Below are positions 5,948 to 13,751 of a stretch of 25,580 nucleotides of DNA, one piece after another; the first letter of the stretch is position 1, and each line of letters opens with the position of its first letter. The stretch spans positions 1-25,580 of IMG/VR virus record IMGVR_UViG_3300033148_002824; one strand, written 5' to 3'. The DNA comes from a virus. The notes beneath the pieces are model-generated. The model did not search any database, was not told the DNA's origin, and saw only the letters and a program-made list of their open reading frames with translations. The translations under genes and the position numbers were made by a program.

Positions 5948-6679
5948 ATGGATGAAGTAAATTTGGCGGATATTCCCAATGAAGGGGATGTCATAGAGGA
6001 GAAGGAAACTTCTATAGAATCGCCAGCTGAAAAAAAACCAGAGGAGAAACCAGAGGAAAAAAAAGAAAAGGAAGAAAAAAAAGAAGCAAAAGAAGTAAAA
6101 GAAGAAGTTCCTTTTCATAAACATCCTCGCTTCAAGGCACTTGTAGAGGAAAAAAATCAATACAAGAAAGATCTTGATGATATGAAGGAATATATGAAAT
6201 CTGAAATTAGCGAAATAAAGGAATCGCAATCCAAGGATACTAAAATTCCTAAGTGGTTCTCAGAAGCTTTAGGAGATAATAAGGAAGCATGGAATAGTTT
6301 TCAGGAAATGAATAAAGAATCACAAGAATCAATTAAAAAAGAAATCAGAGAGGATCTAAAGAAAGAACAAGGTAAGAGTGATGACTCAGCAGATAAATGG
6401 AAGAAGTGGGTGGATAATCAAATTGATTCTTTACAAGCTGATGGTTTAGAGTTTAAAAAAGAAGATCTCATGAAAGTAATGATGGAATATAAACCTACTG
6501 ATGGAAAGGGAAATCTTGATTTTAAAAAAGGTTATAATATCTTGAAACTCTCAACCAAAAAAGATTCTAAGAAAATAAACGAACGAAAGAAAATTGTTAG
6601 TGAGAGCAAGAAGACAGATAAAGAGCCACAAACTAAGAAATGGTTTACTCCTGCTGATATGGTAGGCAAGGGATGGTAA
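5948..6679 (+). CDS. Capsid scaffolding protein
   Basis: 243 residues from ATG 5948. An upstream in-frame GTG at 5882 would translate through the structured leader, so I reject it. The N-terminus is very acidic and then a Lys/Glu/Pro run (about 28-52) leads to VPFHKHPRFKALVEEK (54-69), a motif seen in scaffold proteins of related phages, followed by long coiled-coil helices. The end is TPADMVGKGW. Composition (highly charged, helical, no aromatic core) and position between portal and capsid fit a scaffold that guides procapsid assembly and is then expelled. No protease motif is visible. Confidence 0.75.
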   Translation: MDEVNLADIPNEGDVIEEKETSIESPAEKKPEEKPEEKKEKEEKKEAKEVKEEVPFHKHPRFKALVEEKNQYKKDLDDMKEYMKSEISEIKESQSKDTKIPKWFSEALGDNKEAWNSFQEMNKESQESIKKEIREDLKKEQGKSDDSADKWKKWVDNQIDSLQADGLEFKKEDLMKVMMEYKPTDGKGNLDFKKGYNILKLSTKKDSKKINERKKIVSESKKTDKEPQTKKWFTPADMVGKGW

Positions 6680-6699
6680 TAATTAATTAATAAAAAAAT

Positions 6700-7734
6700 A
6701 TGGCAAATAGCAACCGAGTTACATCCGTGACTCAGGATGTTCTTCTTCCAAAATTGTTAGATACTATTTTGAGAGAAAACGTTCTTTGGACACGCCTTAT
6801 GGGAGGTTCTGCAAAACCTTTTAAAGGAGAGACAATGAAAAAGTCTATAAAAGTTTCAAAAAATACCACTGGTGGGCATTTTAGAGGATATGATTTATTG
6901 GATACTACTGCTACTGATAATAGAATTCAATTATCTTTTACTCCGGAATTTTATTACAAATCAGTTTCAGTACCAGTAACTGATTTATCTTTGAATGCTT
7001 CTAGTGAAGGAAAAGTAATTGACTTAATGTCAGCTGAAATGGAAGGTACTGCTCATGATATGGCTGATGACTTAGGTGATAAACTATATACAGATGATGC
7101 AACTGCAGCAGATGATAGTTCAGGAAGTCTATTTAATGGATTAGCAAATATCATTGATGATGGTGGAACTGCTGCAACTTATGGTGGACAGACAAGATCA
7201 ACTTACACTACGCTTAATGCTACTGATACTGCTTCTGGGGGTACTTTAACATTAGCTAAAATCTCAACATTATTAAGTGCTATCGGAGATGGATCACAAG
7301 GTGCGAGCATTTTAATATCTGACCGAACTGTATGGAATTTACTTGAACAGTTGATTGAGCCTAAAGTTAACATTACCCGAAATATTGATACATATAAGAA
7401 GGGTGTTAAGGGTGGAGCTGGTCTTACGGCTATTGACTATAGAGGAATCCCTGTAGTAGCAGATAGAAAAGCTACTTCTGGATATCTATATGCGATTGAT
7501 GAAGATTACATTGATTGGTTTGCACTTCCTGTTTATGGGGAGAATGCATTTAAGTTTAAAACTGTAACTGAGGGTAATGACTATGGTCAATCTCAGGGTA
7601 TGGGATTCAGTTGGGATGGTTGGAAGAAACCGGTTAATCAGAAGGCTTATGTAACTCAACTTACTTTAGCTGGAAACTGGATCTGTTGGGATCCTGGAAA
7701 ACATGGTCGTTTAACTGGTATTACGGGAGTTTAA
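6700..7734 (+). CDS. Major capsid protein, HK97-like fold
   Basis: 344 residues. The N-terminal VTQDVLLPKLLDTILRENVL is the N-arm and first helix. FKGETMKKSIKVSK and LSFTPEFYYKSVSVPVTD form the E-loop and P-domain strands. Residues around EGTAHDMADDLGDKLYTDD form the spine helix typical of this fold, and ILISDRTVWNLLEQL with YRGIPVVADRK forms the A-domain. The C-terminus QLTLAGNWICWDPGKHGRLTG is as in podovirus-like coats. There is no long N-terminal delta domain, consistent with the separate scaffold upstream. It has an A/T-only leader with no Shine-Dalgarno site, although this should be the most abundant virion protein. Confidence 0.85.
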   Translation: MANSNRVTSVTQDVLLPKLLDTILRENVLWTRLMGGSAKPFKGETMKKSIKVSKNTTGGHFRGYDLLDTTATDNRIQLSFTPEFYYKSVSVPVTDLSLNASSEGKVIDLMSAEMEGTAHDMADDLGDKLYTDDATAADDSSGSLFNGLANIIDDGGTAATYGGQTRSTYTTLNATDTASGGTLTLAKISTLLSAIGDGSQGASILISDRTVWNLLEQLIEPKVNITRNIDTYKKGVKGGAGLTAIDYRGIPVVADRKATSGYLYAIDEDYIDWFALPVYGENAFKFKTVTEGNDYGQSQGMGFSWDGWKKPVNQKAYVTQLTLAGNWICWDPGKHGRLTGITGV

Positions 7735-7747
7735 TTAATTTAACATA

Positions 7748-7792
7748 TTTCGCTATTTACCTTGAGTTTAAAGACTACAAGAGATAGAGGAA
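7748..7792 (+). promoter_or_regulatory. Long imperfect hairpin in the leader of the gene at 7806
   Basis: TTTC-G-CTAT (7748-7756) pairs with ATAG-A-GGAA (7784-7792) with one mismatch. Above an internal loop, CTTGAGT (7761-7767) pairs with ACT-A-CAAG (7774-7781). It has no T-run, so it is not a terminator. It lies between the capsid stop and the next start, where a transcript-processing or stability element would sit. Confidence 0.5.
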
Positions 7793-7805
7793 TAAAAAGA
7801 AAAAT

Positions 7806-8786
7806 ATGTTATTACGAGATTATAATCCGGCATTGCGATATGGAGCGCAGATTCTTCCATCAGAAATAGTAGGTGGAGGAATGACTGTGTTCGGTAATGC
7901 TTGGTATGTAGATCCTACTAATGGAGACGATAATGATACTGGAGAAACTCCAGATCATGCATTTGCTTCAATTAGTGCTGCTATTTCGGCTGCTACGACA
8001 AATAACCATGATGTTATTTTTCTAAGCGCTCATGCAGCTCATGCACAAACCTCAATGCTGACAATTACAAAGAGTAGGCTTCATTTTGTGGGAACTGATA
8101 TGAGAGGCGGAGTAGGTATGGGTGCTAGAAGTAGAATTACTATGGGAGACAGTACAGTAGCTGCTGATATTGCTTTGATGCAAAACACAGGAGTAGGAAA
8201 TACTTTTACTAGTATCAAGTTTGATAGTTCAAGTACTGTAGCTGCTTCAATTTGGGGTGTTACAGAAGGTGGAGAATACACAGTTTATAGAAGCTGTGAA
8301 TTTTATAAGTCATCTGACTTAGATGTAACACTTTCAGCTGAACTCTTAGAGAATGGTGATTCTTGCCAATACATAGATTGTAGCTTTGGATCACTTGCTA
8401 ATGAAGTATCAACTGCAATCATTCATCCGTGTGTAGAATTTGCAAGAGAAAAAATCACTGGTAAGTTTTCAAGAGATGCAAGATTTGATAATTGCCAATT
8501 CTTAAGAAAAGCAGGAGGAACAGCTAATTCATTTGTAGATGCAACTGGAGTAAATGATGTAAATAGAATGGCAATGTTTAAGAATTGTGACTTTATTGCT
8601 AATGAAATAGGTTCAGTACCTGCAGAAGCTGTTACAGCTAGTGGTGGAAAGCAAGAACGAGGAGCAATTCTATTGAATAACTGCTGGGCATTTAACTGTA
8701 CTCTATTAACTGAGGCTTCAGTTGGAGTATTTGTTGCTAATGCGACTGCTGTTCATAATACTTCTGGAATAGCTAAAGATGGTTAA
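7806..8786 (+). CDS. Beta-helix-like structural protein (probable head or spike accessory)
   Basis: 326 residues. YVDPTNGDDNDTGETPDHAF (34-53) is the calcium-site-like opening common to parallel beta-helix (pectate-lyase type) proteins. A following FASISAAISAA helix and DVIFLSAHAAH resemble the first coil of such folds. Repeating short strands with CEF, CSF, CQF and CDF turns (SCEFYKS, DCSFGSL, NCQFLRK, NCDFIAN) spaced by roughly 35 residues mark successive coils. It lies directly after the capsid gene, where minor head or decoration proteins are encoded. No catalytic residues are identified. It may be a surface spike rather than an enzyme. Confidence 0.65.
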   Translation: MLLRDYNPALRYGAQILPSEIVGGGMTVFGNAWYVDPTNGDDNDTGETPDHAFASISAAISAATTNNHDVIFLSAHAAHAQTSMLTITKSRLHFVGTDMRGGVGMGARSRITMGDSTVAADIALMQNTGVGNTFTSIKFDSSSTVAASIWGVTEGGEYTVYRSCEFYKSSDLDVTLSAELLENGDSCQYIDCSFGSLANEVSTAIIHPCVEFAREKITGKFSRDARFDNCQFLRKAGGTANSFVDATGVNDVNRMAMFKNCDFIANEIGSVPAEAVTASGGKQERGAILLNNCWAFNCTLLTEASVGVFVANATAVHNTSGIAKDG

Positions 8787-8803
8787 AAATTAAATAAATA
8801 ATT

Positions 8804-8959
8804 ATGGCTAAGAAAAAAGTAATCAAGAAAGCTATTAAAAAAGGATCATTTATAACTGACATTAAGCGAGAATATTTTATGGAAGATGGAATTGAAAAAG
8901 TAAAATGTACTCATATGAGTGGTTCTAAAGTAGTAAAAGTAGAAATTGAAAATTCATAG
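8804..8959 (+). CDS. Small basic hypothetical protein
   Basis: 51 residues (begins MAKKKVIKKAIKKGSF, ends VVKVEIENS). A lysine-rich N-terminus is followed by a short beta-rich part with CTHMSGSKVVKVEIE. The ATG has the typical late-gene leader (TAAATAAATAATT). The length is a whole number of codons and it fits exactly between its neighbours. Function is unknown; basic tails of this kind can bind nucleic acid or the capsid interior. Confidence 0.6.
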   Translation: MAKKKVIKKAIKKGSFITDIKREYFMEDGIEKVKCTHMSGSKVVKVEIENS

Positions 8960-8979
8960 GTTTAATTCAAGTTGACCTT

Positions 8980-9021
8980 AAGATTAGCGCCTTTTAAGGA
9001 AGTCTAATCTTTAAAAGATTA
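8980..9021 (+). promoter_or_regulatory. Leader with mutually exclusive hairpins before the gene at 9041
   Basis: AAGATTAG (8980-8987), CTAATCTT (9004-9011) and AAGATTA (9015-9021) form a three-part set. The middle arm can pair with the first (8 bp, with an inner CCT-TTTA-AGG stem) or with the third (7 bp, 3-base loop). This is the arithmetic of an RNA switch or attenuator. There is no T-run, so any control would be translational or through stability. Confidence 0.5.
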
Positions 9022-9040
9022 ATTAACTAATAAAAAAAAT

Positions 9041-9766
9041 ATGGCACGATTTACACAAGATGCTGCTACAGCTCCTAGGAATATACGGAGTAACTCATCT
9101 GTTCAGGAAGCTGCTTTGGGAACAAAGATTATTACTCCTGATGGACGAGCTTATCGTTATATTCAAGCTGGCGGCACAGCATTAGTACCTGGAAAATTAC
9201 AAGATGGACCAGCTAATGCAACTAACCACGCTAACATAGCGGTGGTTTCCGGAGCTGCTGGCGCTTTAGAAATAGTAGTTACATTAGGCGCTACTGCAGC
9301 TACTGCTAATCAGTATGCTGGAGGTGTTATTGTTATTAATGATGAAGATGGGCAGGGATATACTTATTCAATTAAATCTCATCCTGCTGCTGCTCTATCA
9401 ACTAACTTAACAGTTACCTTAGATGATGACGAACCAGTAGTAACTGCTTTGACGACCAGTTCACAAGCAACGCTAGTAGCTAATCAGTATAAAGATGTTA
9501 TTATTCATGCTGCATCTGAGACTGGCGTTCCTGTTGGAGTAGCTGTAACAGCTATTACAGCTGAGTATTTTGGATGGATCCAAACAAGAGGTCCTGTTTC
9601 TTGCTTACATGATGCAACACCTGCTGAAATCGGAGAAGGCGTTAGCGCTTCTACAACTACGGATGGTTGTGTAACAGAGCAAGTAACGCCTCTTAGTGAA
9701 GTTGGAGTAGCGTGTGTTCAGGGAGTTTCCACGGAATATAATCCTGTATTCTTAGTTATGGATTGA
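9041..9766 (+). CDS. Capsid decoration-like protein
   Basis: 241 residues, Ala/Thr/Val-rich and all-beta in pattern. GRAYRYIQAGGTALVPGKLQ, DGQGYTYSIKSHPA and EYFGWIQTRGPVS, then a C-terminal STEYNPVFLVMD, follow the layout of a family found beside capsid genes in many tailed phages. A role as a head-stabilising decoration or minor head protein is inferred from that position. It is preceded by the mutually exclusive hairpins and an A/T-only leader. Confidence 0.6.
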   Translation: MARFTQDAATAPRNIRSNSSVQEAALGTKIITPDGRAYRYIQAGGTALVPGKLQDGPANATNHANIAVVSGAAGALEIVVTLGATAATANQYAGGVIVINDEDGQGYTYSIKSHPAAALSTNLTVTLDDDEPVVTALTTSSQATLVANQYKDVIIHAASETGVPVGVAVTAITAEYFGWIQTRGPVSCLHDATPAEIGEGVSASTTTDGCVTEQVTPLSEVGVACVQGVSTEYNPVFLVMD

Positions 9767-9783
9767 TTTTAGATAAGGTTTAA

Positions 9784-9807
9784 GGGGCTTCCTTTTTAAA
9801 AAGCCCC
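9784..9807 (+). promoter_or_regulatory. GC-rich stem-loop downstream of the gene ending at 9766
   Basis: GGGGCTT (9784-9790) pairs perfectly with AAGCCCC (9801-9807) around a 10-base A/T loop. No T-run follows on either strand, so it is a weak terminator at best. It ends four bases before leader copy B and may protect or punctuate the message. Confidence 0.6.
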
Positions 9808-9811
9808 GTTA

Positions 9812-9863
9812 GGCGATAATTAAGCTGTTCGCCACAGCGTAATTGGGGTCAGAATTATCCCAA
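9812..9863 (+). promoter_or_regulatory. Structured 5' leader element, copy B
   Basis: Stem 1: GGCGA (9812-9816) with TCGCC (9829-9833). Loop TAATTAAG is identical to copy A. Stem 2: GCTGT (9824-9828) with ACAGC (9834-9838). Stem 3: TTGGGGT (9843-9849) with ATCCCAA (9857-9863), loop CAGAATT sharing AGAATT with copy A. The start codon follows 7 bases later. Compared with copy A, a T-to-C change in stem 1 is matched by A-to-G on the other arm, and stems 2 and 3 differ on both arms while remaining paired. Confidence 0.78.
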
Positions 9864-9870
9864 CAAACAA

Positions 9871-10230
9871 ATGAAAAACAATAAAAAATCAGTTGCAATA
9901 CTATTTTGTAATTGGACAGACCAAGATTTTACTCATAAGTGGGACAATGTAGAATATTCTTTTAAGTCAGGACAATCAGAATTAATTCAAGATTTTTTAG
10001 CACATCATTTCGCTAAACATCTTGCACAAAGAGAAATAAACAGAAAGAAACTCTTAATGACAGATCCTAAGTTTAAAGTATTCTATGATAAGTGTTTCTC
10101 TAAGGGAGTAGTAGAAGCTGATACAGACCTGAAGCTAGAAATAGAAATGGAGAAGAAAAAAATAAAAAAAGTAAACAAAAAGATTAAAAAAATAAAAGAA
10201 AAAGAATTTGAAGGATTAAATGAAAAGTGA
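9871..10230 (+). CDS. Conserved-looking phage protein of unknown function
   Basis: 119 residues. The first 75 are globular: AILFCNWTDQDFTHKWDN, then YSFKSGQSELIQDFLAHHFAKHL, a pattern I associate with a small structural-region phage protein with no assigned role. The C-terminal 40 residues are a lysine-rich, probably helical tail. It has the second copy of the structured leader directly upstream, which suggests it shares post-transcriptional control with the scaffold gene. Its stop overlaps the next start (TGATG). Confidence 0.6.
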   Translation: MKNNKKSVAILFCNWTDQDFTHKWDNVEYSFKSGQSELIQDFLAHHFAKHLAQREINRKKLLMTDPKFKVFYDKCFSKGVVEADTDLKLEIEMEKKKIKKVNKKIKKIKEKEFEGLNEK

Positions 10231-10928
10231 TGCGATTATTTGATGCAAAATCTATAATACAGAAAAAAAAAGCTTCTAGTGATCACTCGCTTTATCAATC
10301 TTATAAGATTAAAAAACAGTTAGAGAAAGATGTTTTAGTCTTAAAGAAATTCAAAGATTCTATAGAACCAGAAAAGCGAAAAGCAGTAGAAGCTTTTTCT
10401 GTATATATGCAAAAAATACAAGAGAAGAAAGGAAGAGCACTTAAAGAACTTCGTGATTTAGAGGATAAAAAAGAAAAAGCAATGATACCTTTAGATGATA
10501 GAAAGATGGAATTAATGGAATTTAAAGAAGAATTAAATGAGAAAAAGAAAAGCCTTACACAAATTAAGGAGGATCTAGAAAAAGAAAAAAGCATATATAA
10601 TAAAGATAAGAAGAATATAGAAGGAAAGTCAATTGGATTAAAAGCAGTAGAGATTGAATTATCAGAGAAACAAAAAGAAATTAAAGAAAGAGATTATGTT
10701 TTATTAAAAAAGGAAGACAGATTTACGAGTAGGAATTTAAAATTAATACAAAATGAAGAAAGAATAAAAACTCAAATGATTAATCTGGAAAATAAGGAAA
10801 AAGCTTTAGATGGTAAAGCGGAAGCTATTAAGAATAGAGAAGAATCTATTAATAAGAAATCTAAAATAATTCAAAGTAAGCAAGCTCAATTAAGAGCTGC
10901 TTATAATGAAATTAAAAAAAATGGCTAA
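10230..10928 (+). CDS. Long coiled-coil protein
   Basis: 232 residues from ATG 10230, which overlaps the previous stop (TGATG); a GTG sits just before it in frame. Almost the whole chain after residue 20 is charged heptad-like sequence with Lys, Glu, Leu and Ile and no proline-rich or globular part, so an extended coiled coil of about 30 nm is expected. Position in the head-tail gene region suggests a structural rod (head fibre or internal scaffold-like protein). A second coiled-coil gene lies at 11225. It cannot be named from sequence. Confidence 0.55.
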   Translation: MRLFDAKSIIQKKKASSDHSLYQSYKIKKQLEKDVLVLKKFKDSIEPEKRKAVEAFSVYMQKIQEKKGRALKELRDLEDKKEKAMIPLDDRKMELMEFKEELNEKKKSLTQIKEDLEKEKSIYNKDKKNIEGKSIGLKAVEIELSEKQKEIKERDYVLLKKEDRFTSRNLKLIQNEERIKTQMINLENKEKALDGKAEAIKNREESINKKSKIIQSKQAQLRAAYNEIKKNG

Positions 10929-11220
10929 TATAGTTTATAGAACGGCTCAAATAAATACTCCTGCTTTACTAGGTACTGGAACTGCTATAGCTGCTAACCC
11001 AGAGAGAAAGTCTTGGAGTATTCAAAATTGTGGAACTAATGTGCTTTTTGTACGTCTAGGTGGAGCTGCTTCAGCTACAGTATTTCATTATGCTTTAAAG
11101 CCGGGGACTGGAAATGATGATGGAACTGGAGGTTCTGTTTCAGAGGGAGACGGAGTAATATTTACAGGCATAATAACTGTAGCAGGAACCACTCCTAGGC
11201 TTACAACTAGAGAATCATAA
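10921..11220 (+). CDS. Small beta-sandwich structural protein
   Basis: 99 residues from ATG 10921, overlapping the end of the coiled-coil gene by 8 bases; an ATG at 10906 is possible but would add only a lysine-rich extension. SWSIQNCGTNVLFVRLGGAA and a late GDGVIFTGIITVAGTTPRL resemble compact beta-sandwich proteins of phage heads and tails. The protein at 23411 has a similar pattern (GTLYVGKANV with SVTIDYDD). The product is likely a small virion component, possibly the tip of the coiled-coil rod. Confidence 0.5.
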   Translation: MANIVYRTAQINTPALLGTGTAIAANPERKSWSIQNCGTNVLFVRLGGAASATVFHYALKPGTGNDDGTGGSVSEGDGVIFTGIITVAGTTPRLTTRES

Positions 11221-11224
11221 AAAT

Positions 11225-11704
11225 ATGCAATTAAATAATGAAGGAGGAGTACAACTCCCAAAAGATTTACAAAAACGCATTAAAGTAGCGCGTAATAGTT
11301 TAACTTTAGCAGAACAAGAATACATTAGACTCAATGAATTAAAGCGAAAGCAAGAAGGAGAAATAAAAGAAAATCTAGGAAAAATAAAGGATAGCAAGGA
11401 AGAGATTGAGGATATTAAAAAGCAAAATAAATCAATAATTAAAAATAATAAAGAGTTAAAAATAACTCTTCAAAAAAATGAAAGAAAGCTTAAAGAGAAT
11501 ATTATTAAGTTTAATAAGGTTTCTAAGGAGATAACTGTTAAAGAAAAGAGTCTCAATATACGAGAAGTAGAAGTACTTGGAAGGGAAATGAAAGCAGATA
11601 ATCAACTGCAAGTAAATGAAAAAAAGGGATTAGAGTTAGATAAATTAATTGAAGAATCTGACTTACAGGTAAAAAAAATTAAACTATTTGCGGAGAGTTT
11701 ATGA
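11225..11704 (+). CDS. Coiled-coil protein
   Basis: 159 residues. After the first 15 residues the sequence is charged and heptad-like throughout (QEGEIKENLGKIKDSKEEIE and onward), as in the gene at 10230 but shorter. Its last codons overlap the next start as ATGA. Repeating the order coiled coil then small beta protein (10230/10921 and 11225/11701) suggests that each pair builds one rod-shaped structure. No family is recognised. Confidence 0.5.
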   Translation: MQLNNEGGVQLPKDLQKRIKVARNSLTLAEQEYIRLNELKRKQEGEIKENLGKIKDSKEEIEDIKKQNKSIIKNNKELKITLQKNERKLKENIIKFNKVSKEITVKEKSLNIREVEVLGREMKADNQLQVNEKKGLELDKLIEESDLQVKKIKLFAESL

Positions 11705-11958
11705 AAATAGATGATAATAATTGTTATGTAGTGTTAGCTAAAGACACAGACGGTAATGCTATTCCTTTAAGGATAGATCCAGTAACAGGAAGGCTTTTAA
11801 TTGAAATTCATTATGTTGCAGAAGCAGAAAGAACTGTTAATCCAACTGAAATGGATGAAAATAATGAAGCAACTAGTTTAGTTTTAGGAGATGATGATGT
11901 TATTTATCCTCTCCAGATTGATAATAGAAACGGGTATTTATTAATTAATATAGAATAA
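11701..11958 (+). CDS. Small fibre-attachment-like protein
   Basis: 85 residues. DGNAIPLRIDPVTGRLLIEI (about residues 18-37) and YPLQIDNRNGYLLINIE at the C-terminus are two versions of one short beta-hairpin motif of the form LxID(P)xTGRLLIxI. The same motif occurs near the N-terminus of the next gene (LLVDPDTGRLKVSA). This suggests a shared docking module for fibre proteins. The gene overlaps its upstream neighbour and stops one base before the fibre gene. Confidence 0.55.
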   Translation: MKIDDNNCYVVLAKDTDGNAIPLRIDPVTGRLLIEIHYVAEAERTVNPTEMDENNEATSLVLGDDDVIYPLQIDNRNGYLLINIE

Positions 11959-11959
11959 A

Positions 11960-13741
11960 ATGACAAAGGAGCAAGCCAAAATAGATGATAATCGCCGCAA
12001 AGCTCTCCTGGGTGTTACTGATGATGCTAATGAAGAAACTCGTAATTTACTCGTAGATCCAGATACGGGACGACTTAAAGTTTCCGCAATAGTGGGAAGT
12101 GGTTCTCTTGTTTCAATAAATGCTGACTCTACAGGGGCGCAAACAATAGCATTAGGCTCTACTGGAACGGATGCAAATATCGTTGATGGTGGCTCTGGAG
12201 CACATACAATACACCTACCTACGGCCTCAACTACAAATAGAGGTTTATTAAGTAAAGCTGATTGGGACGCATTTGATGCTAAGACTGATGAATCTTTATT
12301 CAACGCTAATACTATTTTAAAAGCAGATAGTGATGACACTCCCGAAGCCTTAACAGTCGGAGAACAAACCCTAGTAGGAAGAATTACCGCAGGAGAAATA
12401 ACAGCTTTAACAGCTACTCAAGTCAGAACCCTTATAAGTGTAGAAGATGGGGCAGATGTTACAGATACAGCTAATGTAACGACTGCAGGAGCTTTAATGG
12501 ATTCAGAGGTTGACGCTAATTTAAAAACATTCGTATTGCCAGCTAGTACTACCATCTCAGCTTTTGGAGCTTCTATAGTAGATGATGCTGATGCTACGGC
12601 AGTAATTGCGACACTTAATCTTGATGCTGATATAGCGACTCTTTCACTTCCAGCTAGTACTACCATCTCAGCTTTTGGAGCTTCTATAGTAGATGATGCT
12701 GACGAAGCAACTTTTAAAGCTACAGTAAATCTTGAAATAGGAACTGATGTTTTAGCTGAACAAACAATAGGAATTGCTGATGATAATTTAGTAGAAATAG
12801 ATGACGCAGATGCGGCGGATAATGACTATGCTAAGTTTACCGCTAATGGTTTAGAGGGTAGAAGTTATGAGGAGGTAGTAAATGATATAGGTGCTAAACT
12901 AAACACTCCTCGGGGATTTCTTTTAAATGGTAAAATAGTCCCCTCTGTAGCTTCAGATGATTTAACAGTAGCTATTAAAGGAATAGATGGAAATGACCCT
13001 TCTGCAAGTAATCCTGTTTATATAAGAATAGGAGATACAGTAAGGGATATTACAAGTGCTTTGTCAGTGACATTAATAGATGGTTTAAGAATGAATCTTG
13101 GTAGCAACGAACTTATAGACAAAGAAGTAGATATGTTTGTTTATCTCGGATATAATTCAACTGATGGTGTAGTAATAGGATTTTGCCGATTCCCTTATGC
13201 TGATTCTTTTGACGATTTTAATACCGCAGACTCTAATAACGAAAAATATTGTGCAATTTCTACAATTACAAACGCAGTTGCTACTGATTATTATACTGTT
13301 ATAGGTCGCTTCGCAACAACTCTTGTTACAGGAAATGATTGGACTGTGCCAGCTTTTACAGCCAAAAATCTTATCCAAAGACCAATTTATGAAACAAGGT
13401 GGTTAGAATGGGCTCCGCAATGGTCAGCCAGTGGTGGTATGACTTATACTTCCGTGGCTACTCACGCATATAATTATAAAATTTCTGGAAGCACATTATC
13501 ATTTGTTTTAGGAGGAAGTGGAACAATTGGTGGAAGTGCTTCTTCTGCTGTTATTGGGACAATACCATTTACTCCTATTGATTTAGGCGGTAATTATAGA
13601 AGAAATGGAGCTAGTTCAGAGGGTCTTGGTGGATTTATATATTACAGAACGGCAACAATAAATTTTGTTAAATACGATGGTAGTAATTGGGCGTTAGGTG
13701 CTGCAAAAACAGCTTATTGCGAGTCACAATGTGAAATATAA
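11960..13741 (+). CDS. Tail fibre or spike protein with repeats
   Basis: 593 residues. The N-terminal KALLGVTDDANEETRNLLVD with DPDTGRLKV is a recognisable attachment segment of phage fibre proteins. The central part (about 60-260) consists of repeats such as LPASTTISAFGASIVDDAD, present twice, and short strand motifs ending in AxATLNL. A trimeric beta-structured shaft is likely. The last 180 residues, beginning about YETRWLEWAPQW, are Gly/Ser-rich beta sequence and probably the receptor-binding end. A 53-bp perfect direct repeat lies in the central part. Confidence 0.7.
   Translation: MTKEQAKIDDNRRKALLGVTDDANEETRNLLVDPDTGRLKVSAIVGSGSLVSINADSTGAQTIALGSTGTDANIVDGGSGAHTIHLPTASTTNRGLLSKADWDAFDAKTDESLFNANTILKADSDDTPEALTVGEQTLVGRITAGEITALTATQVRTLISVEDGADVTDTANVTTAGALMDSEVDANLKTFVLPASTTISAFGASIVDDADATAVIATLNLDADIATLSLPASTTISAFGASIVDDADEATFKATVNLEIGTDVLAEQTIGIADDNLVEIDDADAADNDYAKFTANGLEGRSYEEVVNDIGAKLNTPRGFLLNGKIVPSVASDDLTVAIKGIDGNDPSASNPVYIRIGDTVRDITSALSVTLIDGLRMNLGSNELIDKEVDMFVYLGYNSTDGVVIGFCRFPYADSFDDFNTADSNNEKYCAISTITNAVATDYYTVIGRFATTLVTGNDWTVPAFTAKNLIQRPIYETRWLEWAPQWSASGGMTYTSVATHAYNYKISGSTLSFVLGGSGTIGGSASSAVIGTIPFTPIDLGGNYRRNGASSEGLGGFIYYRTATINFVKYDGSNWALGAAKTAYCESQCEI
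12539..12702 (+). repeat. In-frame 53-bp perfect direct repeat
   Basis: The 53 bases at 12539-12591 recur exactly at 12650-12702, an offset of 111 bases (37 codons). Both copies are in the same frame and encode LPASTTISAFGASIVDDAD. Exact identity over wobble positions points to a recent duplication or gene conversion in the fibre shaft. Confidence 0.85.
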
Positions 13742-13751
13742 TTAAAAAAAT

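Noticed and set aside
5840-6229. Long minus-strand frame rich in Phe and Leu
   Set aside because: It is the mirror of the Lys/Glu-rich scaffold coding sequence; no promoter or leader supports it. The other long minus-strand frames inside clear genes are rejected for the same reason.
9784-9807. GC-rich stem-loop as an intrinsic terminator
   Set aside because: No T-run on either strand; retained only as a stem-loop.
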